64,000 bases of DNA from Pseudomonas crudilactis (GTDB taxonomy: Bacteria > Pseudomonadota > Gammaproteobacteria > Pseudomonadales > Pseudomonadaceae): positions 62,001 to 126,000 of the forward strand of contig NZ_WXVV01000015.1 in the NCBI RefSeq assembly GCF_013433315.1, in the 5' to 3' direction. Shown here piece after piece: positions 1 through 7,754 of this stretch. The notes under the pieces were generated by a model, which made no database searches, was not told where the DNA came from, and saw only the letters and a list, made by a program, of their open reading frames with translations. The position numbers were made by a program, and so were the translations under genes. The first letter of the stretch is position 1. Each line of letters begins with the position of its first letter.

Positions 1-1
1 T

Positions 2-901
2 GTCGATATTTTCCGTATGTTGTCGCTGGCGGCCATCTGGGGCGCGAGTTTTCTGTTCATGCGCATTATTGCGCCGGTGATTGGCACGATCCCGACCGGG
101 TTCTTTCGCGTGTCGATTGCAGCCGTTGGCCTGTTGGTAATCCTCGGGCTGATGCGCGTGCGCTGGGATTTCAAAGGCAAACTGAAAACCGTGATGCTGC
201 TGGGCGTGATCAACTCGGGAATTCCGGCGACGCTGTATTCGGTCGCAGCCCAGGTGTTGCCGGCCGGCTATTCGGCGATTTTCAATGCCACTACGCCGCT
301 GATGGGCGTGCTGATTGGCGGGTTGTTTTTCAGTGAAAAACTCACCGCAGCCAAGTTGGGTGGGGTGTTTCTCGGGCTATTCGGTGTTGGCGTGCTGACC
401 CGTGCCGGCCCCGTGGCGTTCGACTTGCAGCTGTTGATGGGCGCCGTCGCCTGTCTGCTCGCAACCACTTGTTATGGTTTTGCCGGATTCCTCGCGCGGC
501 GCTGGCTGGATCAGGCCGGCGGACTGGACAGCCGTTTGTCGGCGCTGGGCAGCATGCTCGGTGCGACGTTGTTCCTGTTGCCGTTGTTCGGGTACAGCGT
601 AATCACTTCACCGCCTGTCAGTTGGGGCGGCTGGAATGTCTGGCTGTCGCTGCTGGGCCTGGGTCTGGGCTGCACAGCGTTCGCCTACATCATTTACTTC
701 CGCCTGCTCAGTTCGATCGGTCCGGTGAAATCGATGACCGTGACCTTCATGATTCCGCCGTTCGGCGTGTTGTGGGGGGCGTTGTTGCTGGATGAGCCGC
801 TGTCGATGGCGCATGTCTACGGCGGGGTGTTGATTGCGGCGGCGTTGTGGCTGGTGTTGAAGCCTGCTGTGGTGAAACCTTCGCAGGTGACAGCTCGCTA
901 G
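2..901 (+). CDS. EamA-type (DMT) inner-membrane permease, 5' end cut by window
   Basis: Drug/metabolite transporter family protein with two EamA repeats and about ten hydrophobic helices, expected in the inner membrane. The substrate cannot be told from sequence; relatives export amino acids or other metabolites. The frame stays open to the first bases of the window. The first internal ATG (base 17) lies right at the hydrophobic start of helix 1, so the true start is probably upstream of the window and the gene is partial. It is convergent with a second, only distantly similar EamA permease, with a REP pair and a hairpin between them. Confidence 0.85.
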   Translation, partial: VDIFRMLSLAAIWGASFLFMRIIAPVIGTIPTGFFRVSIAAVGLLVILGLMRVRWDFKGKLKTVMLLGVINSGIPATLYSVAAQVLPAGYSAIFNATTPLMGVLIGGLFFSEKLTAAKLGGVFLGLFGVGVLTRAGPVAFDLQLLMGAVACLLATTCYGFAGFLARRWLDQAGGLDSRLSALGSMLGATLFLLPLFGYSVITSPPVSWGGWNVWLSLLGLGLGCTAFAYIIYFRLLSSIGPVKSMTVTFMIPPFGVLWGALLLDEPLSMAHVYGGVLIAAALWLVLKPAVVKPSQVTAR

Positions 902-925
902 ACTTCTGGCGCTGCTGAAATGGCT

Positions 926-990
926 ATCGCGAGCAGGCTCACTCCTACAATTGGAATGCGTTCCCCTGTAGGAGTGAGCCAGCTTGCGAT
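926..990. repeat. REP inverted pair (REPIN-like)
   Basis: Two 24-base arms, read as ATCGCGAGCAGGCTCACTCC plus four bases and its near reverse complement, flank about 17 bases. The right arm differs from the usual form (CCAGCTTGCG instead of CCTGCTCGCG), so the pair is slightly eroded. It lies between two convergent genes. Confidence 0.85.
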
Positions 991-991
991 C

Positions 992-1009
992 GGCGGCCTA
1001 AAAGCCGCC
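992..1009. terminator. GC-rich hairpin between convergent permease genes
   Basis: GGCGGC and GCCGCC form a perfect 6-bp stem around a CTAAAA loop, placed 14 bases past the stop of the minus-strand permease. There is no clear T-run on either side, so a terminator role is a guess from position. Confidence 0.4.
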
Positions 1010-1022
1010 ACCTGACGATCTG

Positions 1023-1886
1023 TTAGCTGGTTTTACGGAATACAAACGCCAGACCGACAATGATCAACAGCATCCCCAGCACACTCAACGCTGCCAGGCG
1101 ATTGCCGAAAATCAGATAGTCCATCACCGCCGTCACCGCCGGCACCAGATAGAACAAACTGGTGACATTCACCAGATTGCCCCGCGCGATCAGCCGATAC
1201 AGCAACAGCGTCGCCAGCACCGAGACCACCAGCCCCATCCACAACACTGGCACGATGAAACCTGTGCTGTGTTCAAAATGAAATGGCTGGAACGGCACGA
1301 AAATCCCGCACAACAACAGCCCGGCCAGATACTGCACCGGCAGCGTACCGAGGGGATTGTCGGTGATGCGCTTCTGCATGATCGAACCCAGCGTCATGCT
1401 CGCCAGCGCCAGCAGACCAAACAGCATTCCCGCCCAGGACATCCCGGCCAGACCGATGCCCTGGTACACCACCATGATCAGCCCCACCAGGCCCAGCGCC
1501 AGACCGAACAAGCGGCTGGCCGAGCGCTGCCGCTCCATCAAGACCACGGTGAGAATCGGCTGCACGCCCATGATGGTCGCCATCACCCCCGGGGTGACTT
1601 TAGTGTTGAGCGCCAGCAGATAGAAAATCTGATAAGCCCCCAACAACACCACGCCGGTGGCGATCGCATAAAGCATTGGTTTGCCGCCCTTGGGCAACTT
1701 CAGTTTTAGCAGCGGCGCCAACAGCAGAAGCCCACACAGGGCGATCACAAAGCGAATCAACAGAAAGGCAAACGGCGAAGCGTGGGCCAGGCCCCATTTG
1801 GAGAAGATCGCCCCGCTGCTCCACAGCAGAACGAACAGGCTCGTGGACGCAGCCGCGAGCGCAGATTTTTTCGAAAGGACAAACAT
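1023..1886 (-). CDS. EamA-type (DMT) inner-membrane permease
   Basis: A 287-residue EamA family transporter with about ten membrane helices and the two-repeat layout of the family (repeat 1 about residues 8-137, repeat 2 about 147-283). The substrate is unknown. I chose the ATG at 1886 because AGGTGG sits five bases upstream; a GTG nine bases earlier is less well placed. It is convergent with the preceding permease but only distantly similar to it, so this is not a recent duplication. No operon partner. Confidence 0.85.
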   Translation of the reverse strand: MFVLSKKSALAAASTSLFVLLWSSGAIFSKWGLAHASPFAFLLIRFVIALCGLLLLAPLLKLKLPKGGKPMLYAIATGVVLLGAYQIFYLLALNTKVTPGVMATIMGVQPILTVVLMERQRSASRLFGLALGLVGLIMVVYQGIGLAGMSWAGMLFGLLALASMTLGSIMQKRITDNPLGTLPVQYLAGLLLCGIFVPFQPFHFEHSTGFIVPVLWMGLVVSVLATLLLYRLIARGNLVNVTSLFYLVPAVTAVMDYLIFGNRLAALSVLGMLLIIVGLAFVFRKTS

Positions 1887-2245
1887 GAATACCACCTGTA
1901 GTCAGGCAAGAAGCCAACTCAGCCGAAGCTGAAATTCAGTAGGTTTTTCTGGCGGGCGCAGGGGTCAGCAGAAACTGCCGATCAGCCCGAAACGCCAACG
2001 CCCGGCGGCGATACGACTGCGCACACCGGCGTGCTACTGACAGGTGGTGGGTAATGACTGATCTGCTTGGGCTGCTGATCCGCGCACGGCACGACGCCAG
2101 CGTTGACCGCTGAATCGACTACCGCGTTGATGAGGGATGCAGGCATTTGGGCAAAGGGCCGGCAGGGACAGTTGGGCGCGAGGTGAATAGGCTGGATTGC
2201 AATTGCGACACCCAACCATCGAGGACAAGGAATGCACGGGATCAC
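1887..2245. other. Gene-poor stretch upstream of GNAT-like gene
   Basis: About 360 bases without a convincing gene. A minus-strand frame from an ATG at 2146 to 1982 would give a 54-residue Pro/Val-rich peptide, but it lacks a Shine-Dalgarno sequence and any domain I recognise. The permease promoter and that of the GNAT-like gene should lie here. I see no clear -35/-10 pair. Confidence 0.4.
1982..2146 (-). CDS. Possible small ORF, 54 residues, unknown
   Basis: Open frame from ATG 2146 with a Cys/Pro-rich C-terminal half (QPKQISHYPPP, then PVCAVVSPPG). Its composition is more protein-like than in the overlapping frames, but no ribosome binding site is visible and the function is unknown. It may be an artefact; listed only as a candidate. 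Confidence 0.2.
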   Translation of the reverse strand: MPASLINAVVDSAVNAGVVPCADQQPKQISHYPPPVSSTPVCAVVSPPGVGVSG

Positions 2246-2779
2246 ATGCCAAGGGAACGGACGTATTTGCGCTACCAGGTTTACAAATCACAGGCCAGGA
2301 AACAGGCTGGGGTTACTTTCGCAAAACTGCACAGAGACTTGTTGCTGCAAGGGATAGTGGATGTTGATCACTCCAGAGTTCGTTTCGAAGCAATCGATGC
2401 TCAAGCGCTGAGTGCCTATGAAGAATGGTTTGATCCTCATTTCTCTTGGCAAGATGTTGTCAGGTGGAAGGCCAAAGAACCACTTAGCTTCGATTTAGCA
2501 ATCTGGTTTGATCAGGAGTTATGCGGACTTTGCTTTGCAAACCCTAATCAGAGCCGGTTGCGAGTGAAAATTGTGCGCCTGGAAGGAAAGCCCGATGACG
2601 ATCACCCTCTCAAAAGCCGAGTAGCGACATTTGCTTTGACCGCCGTGACTCACTTCGCGCGAATCATCGGCAGTACACAAATTGAAATTCAGGAGCCTCT
2701 CCCAGGGGTGATTTCTCTTTACCGGCAGCTGGGTTTTGAATTCGATTCGGAGGGTAGGCTTGTGAAGCTAATTTGGTAA
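2246..2779 (+). CDS. GNAT-like N-acetyltransferase domain protein
   Basis: A 177-residue protein whose C-terminal half resembles a GNAT fold: a strand at DLAIWFDQELCGLCFANP, a helix at about residues 130-145 (VATFALTAVTHFARIIG), then IEIQEPLPGVISLYRQLGFE, which matches the closing GNAT strand-helix with its typical YRxLGFE. The substrate is unknown. The start at 2246 is chosen because the protein-like sequence begins there; the frame is open further upstream but without an SD. Base composition is lower in GC than the flanks. It is followed after 48 bases by a small basic ORF and a shared terminator, so the two look like a transferred two-gene unit. A GNAT toxin is possible, but the partner follows rather than precedes the enzyme. 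Confidence 0.6.
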   Translation: MPRERTYLRYQVYKSQARKQAGVTFAKLHRDLLLQGIVDVDHSRVRFEAIDAQALSAYEEWFDPHFSWQDVVRWKAKEPLSFDLAIWFDQELCGLCFANPNQSRLRVKIVRLEGKPDDDHPLKSRVATFALTAVTHFARIIGSTQIEIQEPLPGVISLYRQLGFEFDSEGRLVKLIW

Positions 2780-2827
2780 GACTAGTATCGGACAACTGCT
2801 CATTTAATGATCAACGCCGGAGGCACC

Positions 2828-3007
2828 ATGAAGGCTGCCGTTGAAAAAAAGGCGCCAGGCGCCAGATCGATTAAAGCTGATAGAAAACGCTCTTCTGGAA
2901 AGTTGTCTGAACGGGAGTTGCACCGAATCAGAGAAGCATTGGTAAATCCAGCCGCAGAAGAGCCAGGAGGCGTCCTCGCTGGCGCCTCGTTCACCTTCTC
3001 TTCATAA
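2828..3007 (+). CDS. Small basic protein, 59 residues, unknown
   Basis: Starts at an ATG preceded by GGAGGCACC, a strong SD at good spacing, and ends just before an intrinsic terminator, which supports a real gene. The first 40 residues are rich in Lys and Arg (KAPGARSIKADRKRSSGKL) and include a short predicted helix, SERELHRIREALV. There is no signal peptide or membrane segment and I do not recognise the family. It is co-directional with the GNAT-like gene and likely co-transcribed. It could bind nucleic acid or be an antidote-like partner; both are inference only. Confidence 0.55.
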   Translation: MKAAVEKKAPGARSIKADRKRSSGKLSERELHRIREALVNPAAEEPGGVLAGASFTFSS

Positions 3008-3010
3008 AAA

Positions 3011-3031
3011 AACCGCTCACAAGGAGCGGTT
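3011..3031. terminator. Bidirectional intrinsic terminator
   Basis: AACCGCTC and GAGCGGTT form a perfect 8-bp stem with loop ACAAG, preceded by an A-run and followed by TTTTT. It serves the plus-strand small ORF and, read from the other side, the lpxO-like gene that ends at 3052. Confidence 0.9.
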
Positions 3032-3051
3032 TTTTATTACAACATCCAGCC

Positions 3052-3990
3052 TCAGCCAAACAGCCAATACCCCAACAACGTCAACACCACCACCGCCAGC
3101 ACCGGCCGCATCACACGGTAGGCTTTCGGATGACGGCGTTTCCACTGTTTGACCACGCCACTGAACTTGTCACTGAAGTTCTTGCTCCAGGCGTAAGCCT
3201 GATTGATCCCGCCGACGCGTTCATCATCAAGGTTCTGCGGTGCGGTGGCACGGCCGAGCCAGGCGCTGATCGAGCGGTTGATGCGGGTCATGACGCGGTT
3301 GCTCAGCGGACGCTCGACGTCGCAGAACAGAATCACGCGAGTTTGGTCGGTTTCGTTCTTGACCCAGTGCACGTAGGTCTCGTCGAACATCACATCCTCA
3401 CCGTCACGCCAGGCGTAGACCTGGCCGTCGACGAAAATCCGGCAATCGTCGGAGTTTGGCGTCGACAGGCCGAGGTGATAGCGCAGCGAGCCGGCAAAAG
3501 GATCGCGATGCGGGTTCAAGTGGCTGCCACCCGGCAACAGCGCGAACATCGCGCCTTTGACGTTGGGAATCGCGCTGACCAGAGCCACGGTTTTCGGGCA
3601 CAGGGTTTCAGCCGACGGCAGCGGTTTGTCGTACCACTTGAGGTAGAAACGCTTCCAGCCCTTCTTGAAGAACGAGCCGAAACCGGCGTCGTTGTTCTTT
3701 TCCGCCGCGCGAATATAGCCTTCGTCGAACAGGTGCATGGCCTCGTCGCGAATGGTTTCCCAGTTGTCGCGCAGTACATCCAGTTCCGGGAATTTGCTGC
3801 GATCCAGATAAGGCTTGGACGGTACGCCGGAGAACAGGTACATCAAGGCGTTGTACGGGGCGAACAGCGCCGAGTGGTTGACGAACTGGCGCAGAACCGG
3901 CAAACGCGCCTTGCCGCGCAAATGCACATAGAGGATGCTGCCCACAAACAGCAGCAGCACCAATACCTTGGCGGCTAACGAAAAGGTCAT
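3052..3990 (-). CDS. lpxO: LpxO-type Fe(II)/2-oxoglutarate lipid A hydroxylase
   Basis: A 312-residue aspartyl/asparaginyl beta-hydroxylase family protein. It has an N-terminal hydrophobic segment (about residues 2-20), a central cupin-like domain and a second membrane segment at the C-terminus. The iron ligands are visible as NPHRDPF (His about 161, Asp about 163) and the distal His in TYVHWVKNE (about 207). Characterised LpxO enzymes 2-hydroxylate the secondary acyl chain of lipid A at the inner membrane. The ATG at 3990 has AAGGAG six bases upstream; an upstream TTG in frame is rejected. Monocistronic. The family also includes other AspH-like enzymes, so the lipid A role is inferred from overall similarity. 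Confidence 0.82.
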   Translation of the reverse strand: MTFSLAAKVLVLLLFVGSILYVHLRGKARLPVLRQFVNHSALFAPYNALMYLFSGVPSKPYLDRSKFPELDVLRDNWETIRDEAMHLFDEGYIRAAEKNNDAGFGSFFKKGWKRFYLKWYDKPLPSAETLCPKTVALVSAIPNVKGAMFALLPGGSHLNPHRDPFAGSLRYHLGLSTPNSDDCRIFVDGQVYAWRDGEDVMFDETYVHWVKNETDQTRVILFCDVERPLSNRVMTRINRSISAWLGRATAPQNLDDERVGGINQAYAWSKNFSDKFSGVVKQWKRRHPKAYRVMRPVLAVVVLTLLGYWLFG

Positions 3991-4173
3991 CAACGACTCC
4001 TTGAATAAAGACAACGCTGCGCAATGCCTTTACCCGGCATGGCAGCCGGCCATGATAAACACTACCGGCTCCGGGCAAAACCCGCCTTACACAAGATTCA
4101 GTGTTAAGAATTGCGCAACAAAGCATTTATTAGCATAACGATCCTGAACCCTGGCTGACCTGAATCAACTGGA

Positions 4174-5148
4174 CTACTGCTGAGTCTCCTGTTCAGTAAA
4201 CAGATCGCTGAACAGCATGCTCGACAGATAACGCTCACCGGAGTCCGGCAGAATCACGACGATGGTCTTGCCCTGCATCTCCGGCGTCTCTGCCAGACGC
4301 ACCGCAACTGCCATCGCGGCACCACAGGAGATGCCGCACAAAATCCCCTCTTCCTGCATCAAGCGCAGAGCCATCGCCTTGGACTCTTCGTCGGTGACCT
4401 GCTCGACCCGGTCGACCATTGACAGATCCAGGTTCTTCGGCACGAAACCGGCGCCAATCCCCTGAATCTTGTGCGGGCTCGGCTTGATCTCTTCGCCGGC
4501 CAGCGCCTGGGTGATCACGGGTGACGACATCGGCTCCACCGCCACCGACAGGATCGGTTTGCCCTGGGTATTCTTGATATACCGCGAGACGCCGGTGATG
4601 GTTCCGCCAGTACCGACGCCAGCAACCAATACATCGACAGCACCGTCAGTGTCGTTCCAGATCTCCGGGCCGGTGGTCTTTTCATGGATGGCCGGGTTGG
4701 CCGGGTTATCGAACTGTGCCGGCATGAAATATTTGTCGGCATCGCTGGCGACGATTTCGGCCGCCTTCTCGATTGCGCCTTTCATGCCTTTGGCCGGCTC
4801 GGTCAAGACCAGTTCGGCGCCCAGAGCCTTGAGAACCTTGCGGCGTTCGATGCTCATCGAGGCCGGCATGGTCAGCATCAATTTATAACCACGGGCAGCG
4901 GCAACAAATGCCAGGCCAATGCCCGTGTTACCCGACGTCGGCTCGACAATGGTCATGCCCGGTTTGAGTTTGCCGCTGCTTTCGGCGTCCCAGATCATGT
5001 TGGCGCCGATCCGGCACTTGACCGAATAACCGGGGTTGCGCCCTTCGATCTTGGCAAGAATGGTCACGCCACGCGGCGCGATGCGGTTGATCTGCACCAG
5101 CGGCGTGTTGCCGATGGAATGGGCGTTGTCAGCGAAAATACGGCTCAT
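4174..5148 (-). CDS. cysK: Cysteine synthase A (O-acetylserine sulfhydrylase)
   Basis: A 324-residue PLP enzyme that makes L-cysteine from O-acetylserine and sulfide in the cytoplasm. The PLP lysine is in GYSVKCRIGANM (about residue 42), and the SVKCR form is typical of CysK rather than CysM. The substrate loop TSGNTGIG and the phosphate-binding GTGGTITG are intact. The start at ATG 5148 gives the usual MSRIFADNAHSIGNTPL opening; AAGGACC lies just upstream. It is divergent from the DUF748 gene. No Cys-responsive site is evident. Confidence 0.95.
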   Translation of the reverse strand: MSRIFADNAHSIGNTPLVQINRIAPRGVTILAKIEGRNPGYSVKCRIGANMIWDAESSGKLKPGMTIVEPTSGNTGIGLAFVAAARGYKLMLTMPASMSIERRKVLKALGAELVLTEPAKGMKGAIEKAAEIVASDADKYFMPAQFDNPANPAIHEKTTGPEIWNDTDGAVDVLVAGVGTGGTITGVSRYIKNTQGKPILSVAVEPMSSPVITQALAGEEIKPSPHKIQGIGAGFVPKNLDLSMVDRVEQVTDEESKAMALRLMQEEGILCGISCGAAMAVAVRLAETPEMQGKTIVVILPDSGERYLSSMLFSDLFTEQETQQ

Positions 5149-5275
5149 GGCTGGGTCCTTATGCAGCATTGAATTCAGCCTTCCAAGGTATGCCTGTTGC
5201 CTGGCGCAGTCCAGTCGGGTCGAACGACTGCGTCAGGCAATAGTCAATCGCTTACATCGTCAGGGAATTGCCGTC

Positions 5276-6352
5276 ATGAAGCGTCGCTACAGTTGGCCAC
5301 TAGGGGTTTTCGCCGTCGTCGTTGTGTTGCTGATCGCGCTGCACATCGCCCTGCCCTACATGGTGCGCGACTACCTGAACGGCAAACTGGCGGACATGGG
5401 TGACTATCGGGGCCAGATCACTGATGTCGATCTGGCCCTATGGCGCGGCGCCTACAAGATCAACGGGCTGAAGATCGTCAAGGTCGACGGCAAGGTGCCG
5501 GTGCCGTTCGTCAATGCACCGCTGATCGATCTGGCGGTCAGCTGGCATTCGTTGTGGTACGACCATGCTGTGGTGGCGCAAGTGAAATTCGTCAATCCCG
5601 AAATCAATTTCGTCGATGGCGGGGCCAACAAACAGAATTCCCAGACCGGTCAGGGCACCGACTGGCGCGCGCAACTGGGCAAATTGCTGCCGATCACTCT
5701 CGACGAAGTACAGATTCAGGACGGCAAGATCAGCTTCCGCAATTTCAACTCAAAACCGCCGGTCAACATGAACGCCACCAACGTCGACGCGAGCATCTAC
5801 AACCTGACCAACGTGGTCGACAAACAGGGCAAACGCGACGCCCGCTTCGAAGGAAAAGCCCTGCTGTTGGGCCACGCACCGCTGGAAACCACCGCAACGT
5901 TCGACCCTCTGAGCAACTTCGAGGACTTCGAATTCCGTCTGCGCGCCAAAGACATCGAACTCAAACGCATGAACGACTTCGCCTCGGCCTACGGCAAGTT
6001 CGACTTCAACGCCGGCCACGGTGACGTGGTGATCGAAGCCCAAGCCAAAAAAGCCCAGGTCAACGGCTATATCAAACCACTGCTGCGCGACGTCGAAGTG
6101 TTCAACTGGCAGCAGGACGTGGAAAACAACAACAAGAGCATCTTCCGTTCGGTCTGGGAGGCACTGGTGGGCGGCACGGAAACCGTGCTGAAGAACCAGG
6201 CGAAAAACCAGTTCGCCACCAAGGTCGAACTCAGCGGTAACGTGCATCAGCAAAACATCAGCGCGTTCGAAGCTTTTTTGCAGATTTTGCGTAATGGTTT
6301 CGTACAGGCTTTCAATGCGCGATATGAGCGGCCGAAGCCTGATGCGGGTTAG
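5276..6352 (+). CDS. DUF748 domain envelope protein
   Basis: A 358-residue protein with one N-terminal membrane anchor (about residues 8-28) and a long beta-rich periplasmic part of the AsmA/DUF748 type, such as ALWRGAYKINGLKI and FRNFNSKPPVNMNATNVDAS. Family members are linked to envelope maintenance and lipid traffic, but the precise role is unknown. The start at 5276 is the first Met before the basic-hydrophobic anchor; upstream sequence in the same frame is antisense to cysK. Its 3' end overlaps the convergent DUF2442 gene by 41 bases. Confidence 0.85.
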   Translation: MKRRYSWPLGVFAVVVVLLIALHIALPYMVRDYLNGKLADMGDYRGQITDVDLALWRGAYKINGLKIVKVDGKVPVPFVNAPLIDLAVSWHSLWYDHAVVAQVKFVNPEINFVDGGANKQNSQTGQGTDWRAQLGKLLPITLDEVQIQDGKISFRNFNSKPPVNMNATNVDASIYNLTNVVDKQGKRDARFEGKALLLGHAPLETTATFDPLSNFEDFEFRLRAKDIELKRMNDFASAYGKFDFNAGHGDVVIEAQAKKAQVNGYIKPLLRDVEVFNWQQDVENNNKSIFRSVWEALVGGTETVLKNQAKNQFATKVELSGNVHQQNISAFEAFLQILRNGFVQAFNARYERPKPDAG

Positions 6353-6617
6353 GGTTCATTTCTGGAAAAGCATCCAGATATAGAGTATCGGCGCCAATCT
6401 GAATATCCGGGGCCGGCCATTCAACGGTCCAACCTTTATCGCCCAAGATGGCAGTCGCAAAGACTTGGGGATCAAGCAAGGGCTGCAACTGCTTATACGT
6501 TTGAATATCTCGACTCAAATCGAGTGTCAGCGCGCGACCATCAACAAAGCAGAGTGCAAGCCGACTATCAGAGAGCGCAGTAACTGCCGCCAAGCGTGGT
6601 CGTTTCATGGATAACAT
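6312..6617 (-). CDS. DUF2442 domain protein
   Basis: A 101-residue protein (98 if the ATG at 6608 is used) carrying the DUF2442 fold, with typical runs such as RPRLAAVTAL, LCFVDGRALTLDL and GADTLYLDA. The domain is often found with toxin-antitoxin or DUF4160 partners, but no partner is visible here and the function is unknown. ATG 6617 is preferred because GGAGG lies ten bases upstream. The frame is open further upstream, but that part reads through a REP-like repeat. The tail overlaps the DUF748 gene on the other strand. Confidence 0.7.
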   Translation of the reverse strand: MLSMKRPRLAAVTALSDSRLALCFVDGRALTLDLSRDIQTYKQLQPLLDPQVFATAILGDKGWTVEWPAPDIQIGADTLYLDAFPEMNPNPHQASAAHIAH

Positions 6618-6642
6618 CAATTCAGCGCCTCCGGGCAGATGG

Positions 6643-6684
6643 GGACTGCTTCGCAGCCCAGCGGGAGCAAGCTCCCTCGCCACA
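6643..6684. repeat. Single REP-like element
   Basis: A single palindromic unit around GGGAGCAAGCTCCC (6663-6676) with the preceding GCTTCGCAGCCCAGC, a pattern common in fluorescent pseudomonads. It sits in the leader of the DUF2442 gene, just upstream of its SD. Confidence 0.65.
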
Positions 6685-6800
6685 GATTCAGTGGACATCC
6701 TGAAGGCTATCGCCAAATCGGCGATACCTGAATACTGGCCATCGGCCGAGACTGAGTCAACATGTGACGCCCCATTCAGAGACTGAATAAGCCGTCTGCG

Positions 6801-6830
6801 TTCACAGTCGACCGGGCTGCGCGTTATAGT
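6801..6830 (+). promoter_or_regulatory. Likely sigma-70 promoter of the MoxR-VWA pair
   Basis: TTCACA and TATAGT are separated by 18 bases, 67 bases upstream of the moxR-like ATG. Both boxes are near-consensus; assigned by eye only. Confidence 0.4.
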
Positions 6831-6896
6831 CGGGCATCCGATTATTTCGCCCCCGCCCTGCCCATCAGGTCGGCGTTACCGTTCGAGGATTAGCAG

Positions 6897-7742
6897 ATGA
6901 AGTTCGAAGGCACCCAGGCCTACGTCGCCACCGATGACCTGAAGCTGGCGGTCAACGCCGCCATCACCCTGGAGCGGCCGCTGCTGGTCAAGGGCGAGCC
7001 AGGCACCGGCAAGACCATGCTCGCCGAGCAACTGGCCGAGTCGTTCGGCGCCAAGTTGATCACTTGGCACATCAAGTCCACCACCAAGGCCCATCAGGGT
7101 CTCTACGAGTACGATGCGGTCAGCCGTCTGCGCGACTCGCAACTGGGCAATGAAAAAGTCCACGACGTGCGCAACTATTTGAAGAAGGGCAAGCTCTGGG
7201 AGGCGTTCGAGTCCGAAGAGCGGGTCATTCTGTTGATCGACGAAATCGACAAGGCCGACATCGAGTTCCCCAACGACTTGCTGCAAGAACTCGACAAGAT
7301 GGAGTTCTACGTTTACGAGATCGACGAGACCATCAAGGCGAAAAAACGCCCGATCATCATCATTACCTCCAACAACGAAAAAGAGCTGCCGGACGCGTTC
7401 CTGCGCCGCTGCTTCTTCCATTACATCGCTTTCCCGGATCGCCCGACCCTGCAGAAAATCGTCGATGTGCACTACCCGGACATCAAGAAGGATCTGGTCA
7501 GCGAAGCGCTGGACGTGTTCTTCGACGTACGCAAAGTGCCAGGCCTGAAAAAGAAGCCATCGACCTCGGAGCTGGTCGACTGGCTGAAGCTGCTGATGGC
7601 CGACAACATTGGCGAAGCGGTGTTGCGCGAACGCGATCCGACCAAAGCCATTCCGCCGCTGGCCGGTGCGCTGGTGAAGAACGAACAGGACGTGCAACTG
7701 CTTGAGCGCCTGGCGTTCATGAGCCGTCGCGGCACCCGCTAA
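6897..7742 (+). CDS. MoxR-family AAA+ ATPase
   Basis: A 281-residue AAA+ ATPase of the MoxR branch. Walker A is GEPGTGKT (about residues 33-40), Walker B is VILLIDEIDKAD (about 110-121), sensor 1 is IIITSNNEK and the arginine-finger region is LPDAFLRRCFFHY. MoxR proteins act as chaperone-like remodelers that work with a VWA-domain partner, which here follows after 12 bases and is surely in the same operon. The client is unknown. The start is the ATG at 6897, directly before the conserved MKFEGTQAYVA opening. Confidence 0.92.
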   Translation: MKFEGTQAYVATDDLKLAVNAAITLERPLLVKGEPGTGKTMLAEQLAESFGAKLITWHIKSTTKAHQGLYEYDAVSRLRDSQLGNEKVHDVRNYLKKGKLWEAFESEERVILLIDEIDKADIEFPNDLLQELDKMEFYVYEIDETIKAKKRPIIIITSNNEKELPDAFLRRCFFHYIAFPDRPTLQKIVDVHYPDIKKDLVSEALDVFFDVRKVPGLKKKPSTSELVDWLKLLMADNIGEAVLRERDPTKAIPPLAGALVKNEQDVQLLERLAFMSRRGTR

Positions 7743-7754
7743 GAGGCTGATGCC

